Shown piece by piece: positions 43,663 to 52,558 of a stretch of 64,000 nt of DNA (position 1 is its first letter; each line of letters begins with the position of its first letter). The stretch is from NCBI GenBank assembly GCA_049366715.1, contig JBMNCQ010000004.1:248001-312000 (forward strand). The letters are read 5' to 3'. Source of the stretch: JBMNCQ01 sp049366715. GTDB lineage: Bacteria; Bacillota; Peptococcia; Peptococcales; BICA1-8. The translations under genes and the position numbers were made by a program. The notes under the pieces were generated by a model that saw nothing but the letters and a program-made list of their open reading frames with translations, did no database searches and had not been told where the DNA came from.

Positions 43663-44736
43663 CTATGTACCATACATTTCTTTATAATATTTTATGTATT
43701 CACCATTTAAAATTTTTTCGAGCCAAATTTCATTCTCTAAATACCACTGAATGGTTTTTTCCATACCCTTTTCATAAGTTATCCCAGGATACCAGCCCAA
43801 TTCTTCCTTAATTTTACTTCCATCTATAGCATATCTTCTATCATGACCCTTTCGATCTTTCACATAGGTAATCAGGTCCTCATTCAGCCTGCTTTTTCGT
43901 TGGTCTTCTGGGACAAGTAATTTTTGCAGGCATTGTATGATAAACTTTATTACCTCAATATTTTGCCGTTCATGATTTCCACCTATATTATAGACTTGTC
44001 CTTCTCTCCCTTTTTGCAAGACAATATCTAATGCAGTACAATGATCTTCTACGTACAGCCAATCTCTTATATTTTTCCCATCTCCATATAACGGTATGGG
44101 TTTTCCGGCTAAACAACTATTAATTACAAGAGGAATTAATTTTTCTGGAAACTGATAGGGACCATAATTGTTAGAACATCTGGTAATCACAACGGGCAAC
44201 TTATAGGTATCATAATAGGCCTTTACCAGCAAATCCCCCCCTGATTTACTAGCAGAATAGGGGCTATGAGGATCTAATGGAGTACTCTCTATAAAATATC
44301 CTGCATCCTCTAAAGAACCATATACTTCATCAGTCGAAACCTGTAAAAACTTTTTACCTGCTTTAAAATCCCCCCCCCGAATCCAATATTTTTTTGATAT
44401 ATCCAACAACACTTGGACTCCTAGCACATTAGTTTTAACAAATACAGATGGATCTTCAATGCTTCTATCCACATGGGATTCTGCTGCAAAATTAATCACA
44501 TAATCTATATCATATTCTTGGAAAATCTTTTCTACCACGTCACCATCACAAATGTCACCTTTAATAAATCGATAGTTGTTACGCTCCGCTACACCTTTTA
44601 AATTTTCTAGATTTCCTGCATAAGTTAATGCATCTAAATTGATTATAGAAATAGTATTATTATATTTTTTAAATAGATACTGTATAAAATTAGAGCCGAT
44701 AAAACCAGCCCCGCCTGTGATAAGATATATTTTCAT
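43663..44736 (-). CDS. rmlB: dTDP-glucose 4,6-dehydratase
   Basis: RmlB (RfbB/RffG), 357 residues, forms dTDP-4-keto-6-deoxyglucose. The NAD motif GGAGFIGSNF is at residues 8-17. NFAAESHVDRSI is near 82, the catalytic region STDEVYG near 130, and YSASK near 160. RCSNNYGPYQFPEKLIPL near 185 is a family hallmark. A G9 homopolymer lies in the coding strand at about 44370-44378 (IRGGDF), so slippage could switch the gene off. rmlC and rmlD are absent here, which points away from rhamnose and towards an amino sugar. Confidence 0.96.
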   Translation of the reverse strand: MKIYLITGGAGFIGSNFIQYLFKKYNNTISIINLDALTYAGNLENLKGVAERNNYRFIKGDICDGDVVEKIFQEYDIDYVINFAAESHVDRSIEDPSVFVKTNVLGVQVLLDISKKYWIRGGDFKAGKKFLQVSTDEVYGSLEDAGYFIESTPLDPHSPYSASKSGGDLLVKAYYDTYKLPVVITRCSNNYGPYQFPEKLIPLVINSCLAGKPIPLYGDGKNIRDWLYVEDHCTALDIVLQKGREGQVYNIGGNHERQNIEVIKFIIQCLQKLLVPEDQRKSRLNEDLITYVKDRKGHDRRYAIDGSKIKEELGWYPGITYEKGMEKTIQWYLENEIWLEKILNGEYIKYYKEMYGT

Positions 44737-44822
44737 ACTGCCATCCCCAACATCTAATTGTATTTGTACTTTTGTTTAAATATATATTTTCATACTCTTC
44801 CCCTTATAATTAAGTCAAAAAG

Positions 44823-45395
44823 CTACTGGTTGTTTTCTTGCAACGCTTTTTCTAATTCTAAAATATTTCTTTTTCTATTCTTTATTTTTTTACATGGTAT
44901 TCCCGCGCTTATTGACCAGGCCTCTATATCTTTATTCACTAAACTCATTGCACCTATCGCTGCCCCCTCATTAACTACAACATTAGGTAATACTATACAG
45001 CCCGCTCCAATAATTACATGTTTTTTAAACAAAACTTTTCCTCCAATTACATTTCTATATAAACTAGGTATAGTAGGATTTGTCATAAATTCACCACTAT
45101 AATCATCAGTTGTGCTATATACTAGCGTCCGTCCAGATATGCTTGTATAATCTGACATCTCTATTATTAATCTTCCATATAAAGCTACATGTGAAGCAAT
45201 ATGTATATATGAACCTAATTTTATACTTCCTGATAAAATACAAAAATCGTCAATCCTAATATTACTTCCCATTTCAATACTTTCAGGTGAATAAATACTA
45301 GTCTTTCTACTTATTTTTATGTTATCACCTATTTTTTTAAATCCAATTTGTTTTAATTCTTCTTCAGAATAATATGAATTACTCAAAATATTCAC
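44823..45395 (-). CDS. Hexapeptide-repeat acyltransferase
   Basis: A 190-residue left-handed beta-helix acyltransferase. Imperfect hexapeptide turns run from about residue 25 to 165 (IGDNIKI, IEMGSNIRI, IKLGSYIHI, VIIGAGCIVLPNVVV, AAIGAMSLV). The C-terminal AGIPCKKIKNR is typical of sugar O- or N-acetyltransferases. It overlaps the aminotransferase gene by 4 bp, which suggests that it acetylates the amino group made by that enzyme. The donor and position are inferred. It is strongly AT-rich compared with the genes either side of the island. Confidence 0.82.
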   Translation of the reverse strand: MNILSNSYYSEEELKQIGFKKIGDNIKISRKTSIYSPESIEMGSNIRIDDFCILSGSIKLGSYIHIASHVALYGRLIIEMSDYTSISGRTLVYSTTDDYSGEFMTNPTIPSLYRNVIGGKVLFKKHVIIGAGCIVLPNVVVNEGAAIGAMSLVNKDIEAWSISAGIPCKKIKNRKRNILELEKALQENNQ

Positions 45396-46477
45396 CTGCC
45401 ATCTAAATTATTCATAATTATTTTGGTGATCTTAGATAAGGTTTCATGTTTTAACTCATCACTAATCGGTAAACATAAAATTTTCTTGGAAATATCATTA
45501 GAAATCTGCATAAAATTACTTTCTACATAATTCAAAGTATCTAATGAAGGATAAAAATATCTTCTGGGATATATCTCATTTTCCTCAAGCTTACTTTTAA
45601 CCCTTTTTAGCACTTGTTCATTTTCGAAAATAATAGGAAAATAACTATAGTTATAGTTACAATTCTTATTATACTCTTGCAATTTAATTAATTTATTATT
45701 CTTAAATGACTCTACATAAAACTCAAAAATCTTTTTTCTTTTCTCTATGATATAATTCAAATCATCCAGTACACACAAACCCATTGCCGCTTGAAATTCA
45801 TTCATTTTAGCATTTATCCCTAATTCCTCAAGAGTTTCAGGACCTGTAATTCCGAAATTAATCATCCGTTTCGCTTTATCGTATAATTTTTTGTCATTAA
45901 AAATTAATGCTCCACCCTCTATTGTATGGAATAATTTTGTTGCATGAAAACTTAACACTGAAATATCTCCATAGTTTAAAATGCTTTGCTCTCGGTAATT
46001 TATTCCAAATGCATGGGCTGCATCATAAATAACTTTCAAGTTATATTCTTTAGCTATCCTGTCAATTTCTTCAACTTCACATCCATTTCCAAAGACATGT
46101 ACAGGCACTATAGCAGAAGTTTTATCTGAAATTTTTTCTTCTATTTTACTGTAATTAATACACAATGTTTTTGGATCAATATCCACAAAAACAGGCTTCA
46201 GCCCTTCCCATACCATACTGCTCGTAGTAGCTACAAAACTAAAAGGTGTAGTAATAACTTCTCCCTTAATTTCCAATAGTTTATAAGCTATTTGCAAAGC
46301 CATTGTTCCATTATTTACCAAAACTATATATTTCACCTTTAACCACCCTGCGAGGCTTTTTTCTAACATTTTAGTATATTGACCGTTATTAGTAATCCAG
46401 CCCGCTGCATAAATCTTATCTATATATTCTTTATATTTTTCTATAGGGGGTAAATAAGTTTTCGTTACATTAATCAT
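45392..46477 (-). CDS. DegT/DnrJ/EryC1 sugar aminotransferase
   Basis: A 361-residue PLP-dependent nucleotide-sugar aminotransferase. The N-terminal YLPPIEKYKEYIDKI and TNNGQYTKMLE, then TTPFSFVATTSSMVWEG near 75, resemble C4 aminotransferases acting on dTDP-4-keto-6-deoxyglucose (VioA/DesI/WecE group). VYDAAHAFG-like IYDAAHAFG near 153 and the PLP lysine in SFHATKLFH near 180 complete the site. With RmlA and RmlB it would give a dTDP-4-amino-4,6-dideoxyhexose. It is AT-rich and rich in Lys, Asn and Ile. Confidence 0.88.
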   Translation of the reverse strand: MINVTKTYLPPIEKYKEYIDKIYAAGWITNNGQYTKMLEKSLAGWLKVKYIVLVNNGTMALQIAYKLLEIKGEVITTPFSFVATTSSMVWEGLKPVFVDIDPKTLCINYSKIEEKISDKTSAIVPVHVFGNGCEVEEIDRIAKEYNLKVIYDAAHAFGINYREQSILNYGDISVLSFHATKLFHTIEGGALIFNDKKLYDKAKRMINFGITGPETLEELGINAKMNEFQAAMGLCVLDDLNYIIEKRKKIFEFYVESFKNNKLIKLQEYNKNCNYNYSYFPIIFENEQVLKRVKSKLEENEIYPRRYFYPSLDTLNYVESNFMQISNDISKKILCLPISDELKHETLSKITKIIMNNLDGR

Positions 46478-46492
46478 GCTTTTCTCCCCTTT

Positions 46493-48058
46493 TTAATTAT
46501 CAAAAATATCATGCAGATATTTCTTTATTATCTCAATATCCATTAATTTCGCTAGCCTTTTTTTATTACTACTTAGTAAATCATCACTTATCCTTGTAAT
46601 TTCCTCGATATTTTCCTTATTAATATCATTAATGCTATAAACTTTAATTCCATTTTTTTTAAAAAAAGTGTATTTTTTGTTATCAAGATACACTTTTTTC
46701 CTCAACATGATAGCAGTCCAAATATTGCCTAATCCCTGCTGACGATTATGAGCGAATAAGCATACGCTAACATTATCTAGGATGTAACTATACTCTTCTG
46801 CAGAATAATATTTCGTTAATGGTATGAACCTTTCCCCAAATATCTTAGTTCCTTCATTAATTAGTACTTTTATATACCATTCAGGTCCGCCATATGATAA
46901 TGGTGCAATTATGCAGAAATTTTTTGAATTTACTTTTTTCAGTTTATACAATATATCAAAATGATTATTAGTTGGATTAGCAGAATTACCCAATAAAATG
47001 ATGTGCTCATATTTACTTTTAAGTTTTTTAATGAAATTAACTTCGATCATTTTGCTATTATAAAAAGTAGGTGCAAAATATATTAAATCCAAGCGCTCTG
47101 CTTTAGTTATAAAATTATCTCTTACTTTTTCATAATCGCCGTCATCAATCCTTAAGATTTTTTTTATTTTTCTAATAGTAACCTTTCTATAGATGTAATT
47201 AATATCATTTTTATTAATTCTTTTCCTTACATCTAGACCAATTTGTTGCATGATATCTTTAGTTATAGGTTTAAATAGTTCAAAATCAATATAATTATAA
47301 ACGTCTCCTCCCCAGAGAGGCCAATAAATAGGTTTCTTGATATCAAATCTGCACATCAAACTACAAAAATAATCAAATAAGTAATGAATGAAAATCCTTG
47401 AACAATTATCTATATAATGCATTAATTTCTTAAAATCATACTGTAGATTCAAAACCTTCACATTTTCTACATTGGTAATATTCATTAATTTCAACTTCTG
47501 TTTTCCATTGACAATAATTATAAATAAATGCTGATCATTAGGAAAATATTTATTAACAAAATATATGAACCTATCGCAATATTGACTATCATACATTAGA
47601 TGAAGATTTCTTTTTTTACCATTAAAGGTTATTTCTTTAATATTATCCTCTCTTTTCTCCCATTGTCTTTGTATTTCGTCTCTATGTTTATCTTCTAATT
47701 CATTTAATACTTTAATCATTTCTATTCTTTCAGTGGTATCTTCCATATGAAAAACCATGTTCTCATAAGTTTCTAATGCTTTTAAATATTCACCTCTTAT
47801 TTCATAAATGTATGCTAAATTATATAATAAATCTATGTCATTTTTTTCTTTAACGAGTCCAGTATGAATAGTAGATTCTGCCTCATCTACATTTCCCTCT
47901 ATCAGCAAAATGACACCCATAATAGAATAAATTTCGATATCTTTTGGTACCATTCTTTGATATTCTACCAGCAATGCTTTAGCTGACTTTAGCTGTCCTT
48001 TTTTCACTAACTGCTTAATATTTTCCTTAAACTGTTTAGTAATAGCTTCTGTCTGCAT
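46493..48058 (-). CDS. TPR-WecF-like glycosyltransferase fusion
   Basis: A 521-residue two-part protein. Residues 1-115 are TPR-like helices (KQFKENIKQLVKKGQLKSAK, then GNVDEAESTIHTG and GEYLKALETYENM). The rest resembles WecF (GT56), which transfers 4-acetamido-4,6-dideoxygalactose (Fuc4NAc). Shared points are RIFIHYLFDYF, YWPLWGGDVY, ILLGNSANPTNNHFD, PLSYGGPEWYI and FAHNRQQGLGNIW. WecF itself has no TPR part. The acceptor here may be a glycan on flagellin rather than a lipid. It is strongly AT-rich. Assignment to the WecF family is from remembered motifs. Confidence 0.78.
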   Translation of the reverse strand: MQTEAITKQFKENIKQLVKKGQLKSAKALLVEYQRMVPKDIEIYSIMGVILLIEGNVDEAESTIHTGLVKEKNDIDLLYNLAYIYEIRGEYLKALETYENMVFHMEDTTERIEMIKVLNELEDKHRDEIQRQWEKREDNIKEITFNGKKRNLHLMYDSQYCDRFIYFVNKYFPNDQHLFIIIVNGKQKLKLMNITNVENVKVLNLQYDFKKLMHYIDNCSRIFIHYLFDYFCSLMCRFDIKKPIYWPLWGGDVYNYIDFELFKPITKDIMQQIGLDVRKRINKNDINYIYRKVTIRKIKKILRIDDGDYEKVRDNFITKAERLDLIYFAPTFYNSKMIEVNFIKKLKSKYEHIILLGNSANPTNNHFDILYKLKKVNSKNFCIIAPLSYGGPEWYIKVLINEGTKIFGERFIPLTKYYSAEEYSYILDNVSVCLFAHNRQQGLGNIWTAIMLRKKVYLDNKKYTFFKKNGIKVYSINDINKENIEEITRISDDLLSSNKKRLAKLMDIEIIKKYLHDIFDN

Positions 48059-48115
48059 TTCATATCACATCCAAAGATAAATTCTGCCCATAATATTTAA
48101 GCCTCGTTCTTTTTT

Positions 48116-50239
48116 CTAATTTAATAGCTCGTTATTTCCCATTTCTACCTTTAATAAACTGATCTGAGATTTAAACAGTAGTATCTCCACGTCCTCGGCA
48201 ATGATTTGTTCATACTGCCCGATCAAGATTTCTGCTTCTGAGAAATCCCCGTTTTCAATAAGCACTTTAATATTATTTTTAAACTGTTTTTGTAATTGGT
48301 CCATTTCATTATTTTCTGTCCTTACCTTGCTTTTGATTCCTGCTAAAAGTTCTTCTATGCCCTTTTTCATGGGGTATGTATCCAGTGCCTTGCGCAAATA
48401 CCGGATATATAGCTTAGGATCATTGTCCTTTACTTCCCCGGCTCTGGCTAAATACAAGAAAAACCGCTGCTCATCATTTTTCAGATCATAAATCATCTCT
48501 TCGGCTAAAGTATCGGCATGATAGATACTTCGTAGATAACAGGCACCATTATCTATGTATCGTGCAAATAAATCCAGATATTCAGCGGTAGTTAATTTTT
48601 CCGCCAGCAAAACATGCCGGGCTAAAACAATCCAGTATCTGAGTTTTGCAACCTGCCCTTCCGGTTGGTGCAAATTTAAATATGCCAGTATTATTTCATC
48701 AAAATCCACATATTTTCCCCGGGCATACTTAAGAAAACGGTTGAGGTTTTCCACCGCACCTGTCCTGGTAAATTGACTTAAAGCCACCTTTTCTTTGAGA
48801 AAATAAAAAATAATATCACCATAAAAATCGGGCAGGTCAGTATACGGTAAACTCAGCAATTTGTCCAGGAAAGATTCCGGCGGAGGGATCTCCCCTGTCA
48901 GATTCAGCCGTACTTTATTTAATAAATAATAGGGTTCGGCATCCCCGGCCAAGGCATCATAAAATGCAACGATTTTTTGATGTAAGGCTGTCTTATTTGT
49001 GTCCCGCAGATTATATTTTTCCATAGCTTTCAGGAAAACAGCTTTAATTTTCTCATTGTCGTATATTTCGGCCAGATAATTCCTGAGAAGATCATAATCA
49101 CCATTATCCATACTGATTTTCAGGATTAGCTGTGATTTAAGATCGGAAGGCTCCATATCCTCGATATACGCCATAGCTTCCTCGTATTGCTGCCGCCGGC
49201 ACTTAATCAAAGCAATCTGATAATAGGCTGTATTTTCCGAATGGGCATCTAAATGATAAAAGGTTAGGCTGGGATCTTTAGATATTCTGGTCGTGTGAAA
49301 ATACTTCTTTACTTTTAGAAACCCCTGCAGATACTCCAAAGCGTTTTCGGAATCATTAACAGCCGCCAAGGATACCCCCGCTAAGTACCATAAATCAATA
49401 AAATCCTTAGAATACTCCAAACCTTCTTTGCAGATCTCAATAGTTTCCAAATACTTCTTATTCTGATGGGCTATTCTAGCGTAGATACAGTGGACATAGA
49501 GAAATTCGACTCTTTTCTTAGCAGAAAGCTTTCTGATTAATTCATAAGCTTTTCTCATTTCCACCAAAGCCTTATACTTATCCACGTTTGACCAGGAAAC
49601 ACCTAATTGAAATTGATAATAAATGTTTTCCGGATCCTTCTTTAATTCCTTTTCTAAGATACCTTTCGTCCGCTCAAACTTCTTGAGGGCGAACTCCCGG
49701 TTCTCCCACATATAGCCATAATGACCCAGGATGACATTACTTACTAAAGATGGCTCCTGGGCCAGGGGTTGGTTATGGACCGCCCCTCTGAATTGAAAAT
49801 CCGGGGTATTGCGGAAACCTCTTTTTAAAATGCTGATGTTATGGGGAGTCTCCTGCCCGGGCACCGGTGTTTTCATATAATTTTTCATCGTAATAATCAG
49901 GGTATTGTATGGGGATAAATCCCTTTGAAACAAAGCCACCAGCTCCGCGGGGTTTTCTATTTCTTCGTCGCCGTCAATGATCCAGATCCATTCCCCCCGG
50001 GCATAAGAAATGGAGATGTTGCGCATTTCGGAAAAATTATTGGTCCAGGGATGTTCATAAACTTGGGGGGTATACTGCCGGGCAATTTCCCCGGTAGCAT
50101 CCTCCGACCCCGTATCGATGATAATCAATTCCCCCAGCCCTGTAGCAAGGAGGGGCTTTAAGCTTTCTAAACAACGGGCTAAATTTTTTTCTTCATTTTT
50201 CACCATCATACAAATACTGACCTTTTTTTCATAGTTCAT
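48116..50239 (-). CDS. GT2 glycosyltransferase with long helical-repeat region
   Basis: A 707-residue protein. The N-terminal GT-A domain of family 2 has CMMVKNEEKNLARCLESL near residue 10, IIDTGSEDATGEIA near 40 and WIIDGDEEI near 88. From about 180 to 640 helical repeats follow (TPR-like, KFERTKGILEKELKKDPENIYY). The last 65 residues (LQKQFKNNIKVLIENGDFSE onwards) match the first 50 residues of the next glycosyltransferase. Such GT2-TPR proteins next to flagellin are typical flagellin glycosyltransferases; the link is by context. It is the gene nearest hag, and its composition is normal apart from the tail. Confidence 0.85.
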   Translation of the reverse strand: MNYEKKVSICMMVKNEEKNLARCLESLKPLLATGLGELIIIDTGSEDATGEIARQYTPQVYEHPWTNNFSEMRNISISYARGEWIWIIDGDEEIENPAELVALFQRDLSPYNTLIITMKNYMKTPVPGQETPHNISILKRGFRNTPDFQFRGAVHNQPLAQEPSLVSNVILGHYGYMWENREFALKKFERTKGILEKELKKDPENIYYQFQLGVSWSNVDKYKALVEMRKAYELIRKLSAKKRVEFLYVHCIYARIAHQNKKYLETIEICKEGLEYSKDFIDLWYLAGVSLAAVNDSENALEYLQGFLKVKKYFHTTRISKDPSLTFYHLDAHSENTAYYQIALIKCRRQQYEEAMAYIEDMEPSDLKSQLILKISMDNGDYDLLRNYLAEIYDNEKIKAVFLKAMEKYNLRDTNKTALHQKIVAFYDALAGDAEPYYLLNKVRLNLTGEIPPPESFLDKLLSLPYTDLPDFYGDIIFYFLKEKVALSQFTRTGAVENLNRFLKYARGKYVDFDEIILAYLNLHQPEGQVAKLRYWIVLARHVLLAEKLTTAEYLDLFARYIDNGACYLRSIYHADTLAEEMIYDLKNDEQRFFLYLARAGEVKDNDPKLYIRYLRKALDTYPMKKGIEELLAGIKSKVRTENNEMDQLQKQFKNNIKVLIENGDFSEAEILIGQYEQIIAEDVEILLFKSQISLLKVEMGNNELLN

Positions 50240-50303
50240 GCCATATCCTCCCCAGGTGTTAAATTGGTACTATATAAATCACCCGTAATTTATACACTAC
50301 CAA

Positions 50304-50356
50304 TTCAACACTGAAAAAGGCCAGGGGGAAAAATCCCCTGACCCCCTAGTGTTGAA
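50304..50356 (-). terminator. Flagellin gene terminator (two-tier stem)
   Basis: Inner stem GGCCAGGGGGA with TCCCCTGACC, on the minus strand followed by TTTTTC. An outer stem TTCAACACT/AGTGTTGAA encloses it. The outer stem starts 31 bp past the hag stop. Confidence 0.88.
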
Positions 50357-50386
50357 ACAAATGCTGTTTTCAGCCGGTCTGCTATT

Positions 50387-51613
50387 TTATTGTAATAATT
50401 GAAGTACTCCCTGGGGAGTCTGGTTGGCTTGAGCCAGCATGGCCTGAGAAGCCTGCGTTAAGATGTTGTTTTTGGTGTATTCCATCATTTCCTTGGCCAT
50501 ATCTACATCTCTGACTCTGGATTCAGCTGCCTGCAGGTTCTCGGAAGCCGTATCCAGGTTATTGATGGTGTGCTCCAGCCTGTTCTGTACGGAACCCAGT
50601 TTGGATCTTTCCGCAGAAACCTTGACCGTTGCGGCATCAATGGCATTGATCGCCACGCTGGCCTGCAGCTGGGTACCGACCTTCAAGCCCTTGACGCCCA
50701 GAGCAGCTGCGGACATATTTTCAATGGATAAATCAATACTCTGTCCTTCATTAGCTCCGATCTGCAGCTTAGCTGTTCCATCTAAACGCGAATCTTGAGC
50801 AGCTGTAGTTTCTTCAAAAGCGGAAAGAGCGTTAGTGGCTGCTGTTTTAACTTCCCCATCAGAACTTTCAACGGTTATAGTAAGACCATTAATAGCCCCG
50901 GCATATCCCGATGTAGCTGCTGTAAATATTAACGAGTTGTCAGCACCAGAAACAGTTGTAGTAATGTTACCATCAGTTAAAGCAGATAAAGCAGTACCGG
51001 CAGTTACAGCTACGGTAACTGTCTCCGTACTTCCATTCTTGACATAAGAAATCGAAACAGTATCTCCATCTTCAATGCCTAAACTAGCACCTGCATTATC
51101 TTTTAAATTTGTTAATAATACTGCATCACTTGCTATAGTTCCTAACGAACTATTTGTTTGAACATTTGCCACGTCACCTGTTACTGCCCCACCTTTAGAG
51201 CCGTCTAAAAGCTTCATGGTGTTGAATTCGGTAGTGTTAGCAATTCTGGTAAGTTCTTCCGTTAACTGGTCCATCTCATCCTGGATATTAACCCTGTCTC
51301 CTGCAGTGTTGGTATCTGTGGAAGCCTGTACAGCCAGTTCCCGCATTCTTTGCAGGATAGAATGGGTTTCATTTAAAGCACCTTCTGCAGTCTGGATCAT
51401 GGAAATACCGTCTTGGGAGTTCCGGGAAGCCTGATCCAAACCTCTGATCTGACCCCGCATCTTTTCGGAAATAGCCAAACCGGCAGCGTCATCACCGGCA
51501 CGGTTGATCCGCAGACCGGAAGACAATTTCTCCATGGATTTTGAAGCGGCACTTGTTCCCATTGTTAACTGACGATGAGTGTTTAAAGCAGCAATGTTGT
51601 GATTAATACGCAT
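50387..51613 (-). CDS. hag: Flagellin
   Basis: The filament protein, 408 residues. The N-terminal D0/D1 domain has RINHNIAALNTHRQL and KSMEKLSSGLRINRAGDDAA, then LAISEKMRGQIRGLDQASRN. The C-terminal D1/D0 domain ends in SRVRDVDMAKEMMEYTKNNI and QASQAMLAQANQTPQGVLQLL. The exposed middle (about 150-290) is rich in Ser and Thr, sites suited to O-glycosylation. There is no Cys. It should be controlled by FliW and CsrA, encoded upstream. GGAGG precedes the ATG. Confidence 0.98.
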   Translation of the reverse strand: MRINHNIAALNTHRQLTMGTSAASKSMEKLSSGLRINRAGDDAAGLAISEKMRGQIRGLDQASRNSQDGISMIQTAEGALNETHSILQRMRELAVQASTDTNTAGDRVNIQDEMDQLTEELTRIANTTEFNTMKLLDGSKGGAVTGDVANVQTNSSLGTIASDAVLLTNLKDNAGASLGIEDGDTVSISYVKNGSTETVTVAVTAGTALSALTDGNITTTVSGADNSLIFTAATSGYAGAINGLTITVESSDGEVKTAATNALSAFEETTAAQDSRLDGTAKLQIGANEGQSIDLSIENMSAAALGVKGLKVGTQLQASVAINAIDAATVKVSAERSKLGSVQNRLEHTINNLDTASENLQAAESRVRDVDMAKEMMEYTKNNILTQASQAMLAQANQTPQGVLQLLQ

Positions 51614-51740
51614 TAAAAATCTCCTCCTTGAAATTTATTGCCCGTCCCTGGGCGTATTTCTTAAAACTCACCATTTACTAATTCTTAGATCCGGCCGCTA
51701 TCTAAAAATTAGTAAAGCGATGAAAGTTTACTTAATAATA

Positions 51741-51767
51741 TAATCGGGCGAAACAAAAAAAAATTTA
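51741..51767 (-). promoter_or_regulatory. Sigma-28 promoter of flagellin
   Basis: On the minus strand TAAA (51767-51764), 15 bases, CCCGATTA (51748-51741). The -35 is in the 3' arm of the upstream terminator and nine T of its U-tract form most of the spacer. The leader to hag is about 125 bases, enough for CsrA sites. Confidence 0.8.
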
Positions 51768-51790
51768 GCTTTTTTTGCTAAATTTTTTCC
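51751..51790 (-). terminator. Terminator before the flagellin promoter
   Basis: AAATTTAGC and GCTAAATTT form a 9-bp stem with a 7-base loop and a run of nine T on the minus strand, about 30 bp past the coiled-coil gene. Confidence 0.8.
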
Positions 51791-51817
51791 TATTTCGTCT
51801 TTTTCAGTATTTCTTAT

Positions 51818-52183
51818 CTATTTGGCAGCGACTTTTTTCAAAATAGCAAGATCAGTGGTGTTTTGCCGTACCCTGCGTTCCAAGTCCGCAACTTTTTCCG
51901 CATTATCCGTTCTATATTCAGCCAAAAAGGCCGTCTGTTCAATAATGGTATTTTGTTTCCCTTCTATCCGGATTACTTTTTCCTCTCCTGCAGATAACCT
52001 CTCCTCTACCGCAGACAACCTTTCTTCCACGCCGGTCACCTTTTGTTCTACACTGAATAGTCTTTGTTCTACTTGGGACATTTTTTGTTCAATATCAGAC
52101 AGCTTAGCAACCATGCCGTTTTGGTTTGCTTCGATATTAGATATTTTCGCAACCAATAGCTCCAACAGTTCTCTATCCGTCAT
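51818..52183 (-). CDS. Coiled-coil protein of unknown function
   Basis: A 121-residue, almost entirely helical protein. Residues 15-75 form 7-residue repeats of the form V/I-E-x-R/K-L-S-x-V (QVEQRLFSVEQKVTGVEERL, SAVEERLSAGEEKV), a long coiled coil. No TM segment or known domain. It lies between csrA and hag on the same strand and has a terminator of its own. GAAGGGG precedes the ATG. Similar tail-fibre-like or DUF coiled coils are common, so no function is offered. Confidence 0.75.
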   Translation of the reverse strand: MTDRELLELLVAKISNIEANQNGMVAKLSDIEQKMSQVEQRLFSVEQKVTGVEERLSAVEERLSAGEEKVIRIEGKQNTIIEQTAFLAEYRTDNAEKVADLERRVRQNTTDLAILKKVAAK

Positions 52184-52318
52184 ATCTGCCAGCCCCTTCC
52201 CTCTATTTCCAATTTTAGCAAAAGAGAAGAAACTTGTCAGTAAAATCTGCTCCCGGAAATAATTTATTTTGTAGAAAAATAATTAGTTCCATCGTTTTAT
52301 CTGTTCTGCAGTTTAATG

Positions 52319-52558
52319 TTATTCCTGCCCGTTATTTTTAAATACATCAGCCAGGATATGCAGATCTTTAAAGGCCAGGGCGGCCAGTTTATTTTCCTCC
52401 TGAATCGCTTTATATACTTCTTCCCGGTGTATTTCAATATCCGCCGGGGCATCAATACCCAGTTTTACCGTACCGTCGGGGCGGACCTCTACCACCGTTA
52501 TTTTTATATGATCGGCTATGATTATGCTTTCATTTTTTCCTCTACTTAGCACAAGCAT
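52319..52558 (-). CDS. csrA: Carbon storage regulator CsrA
   Basis: A 79-residue RNA-binding translational repressor. MLVLSRGKNESIIIADHIKI is the standard start, GTVKLGIDAPADIEIHREEVY the core with the RNA-contacting Arg near 44. In this arrangement it blocks hag translation until FliW titrates it. Its start overlaps the fliW end by 17 bp. Confidence 0.97.
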   Translation of the reverse strand: MLVLSRGKNESIIIADHIKITVVEVRPDGTVKLGIDAPADIEIHREEVYKAIQEENKLAALAFKDLHILADVFKNNGQE

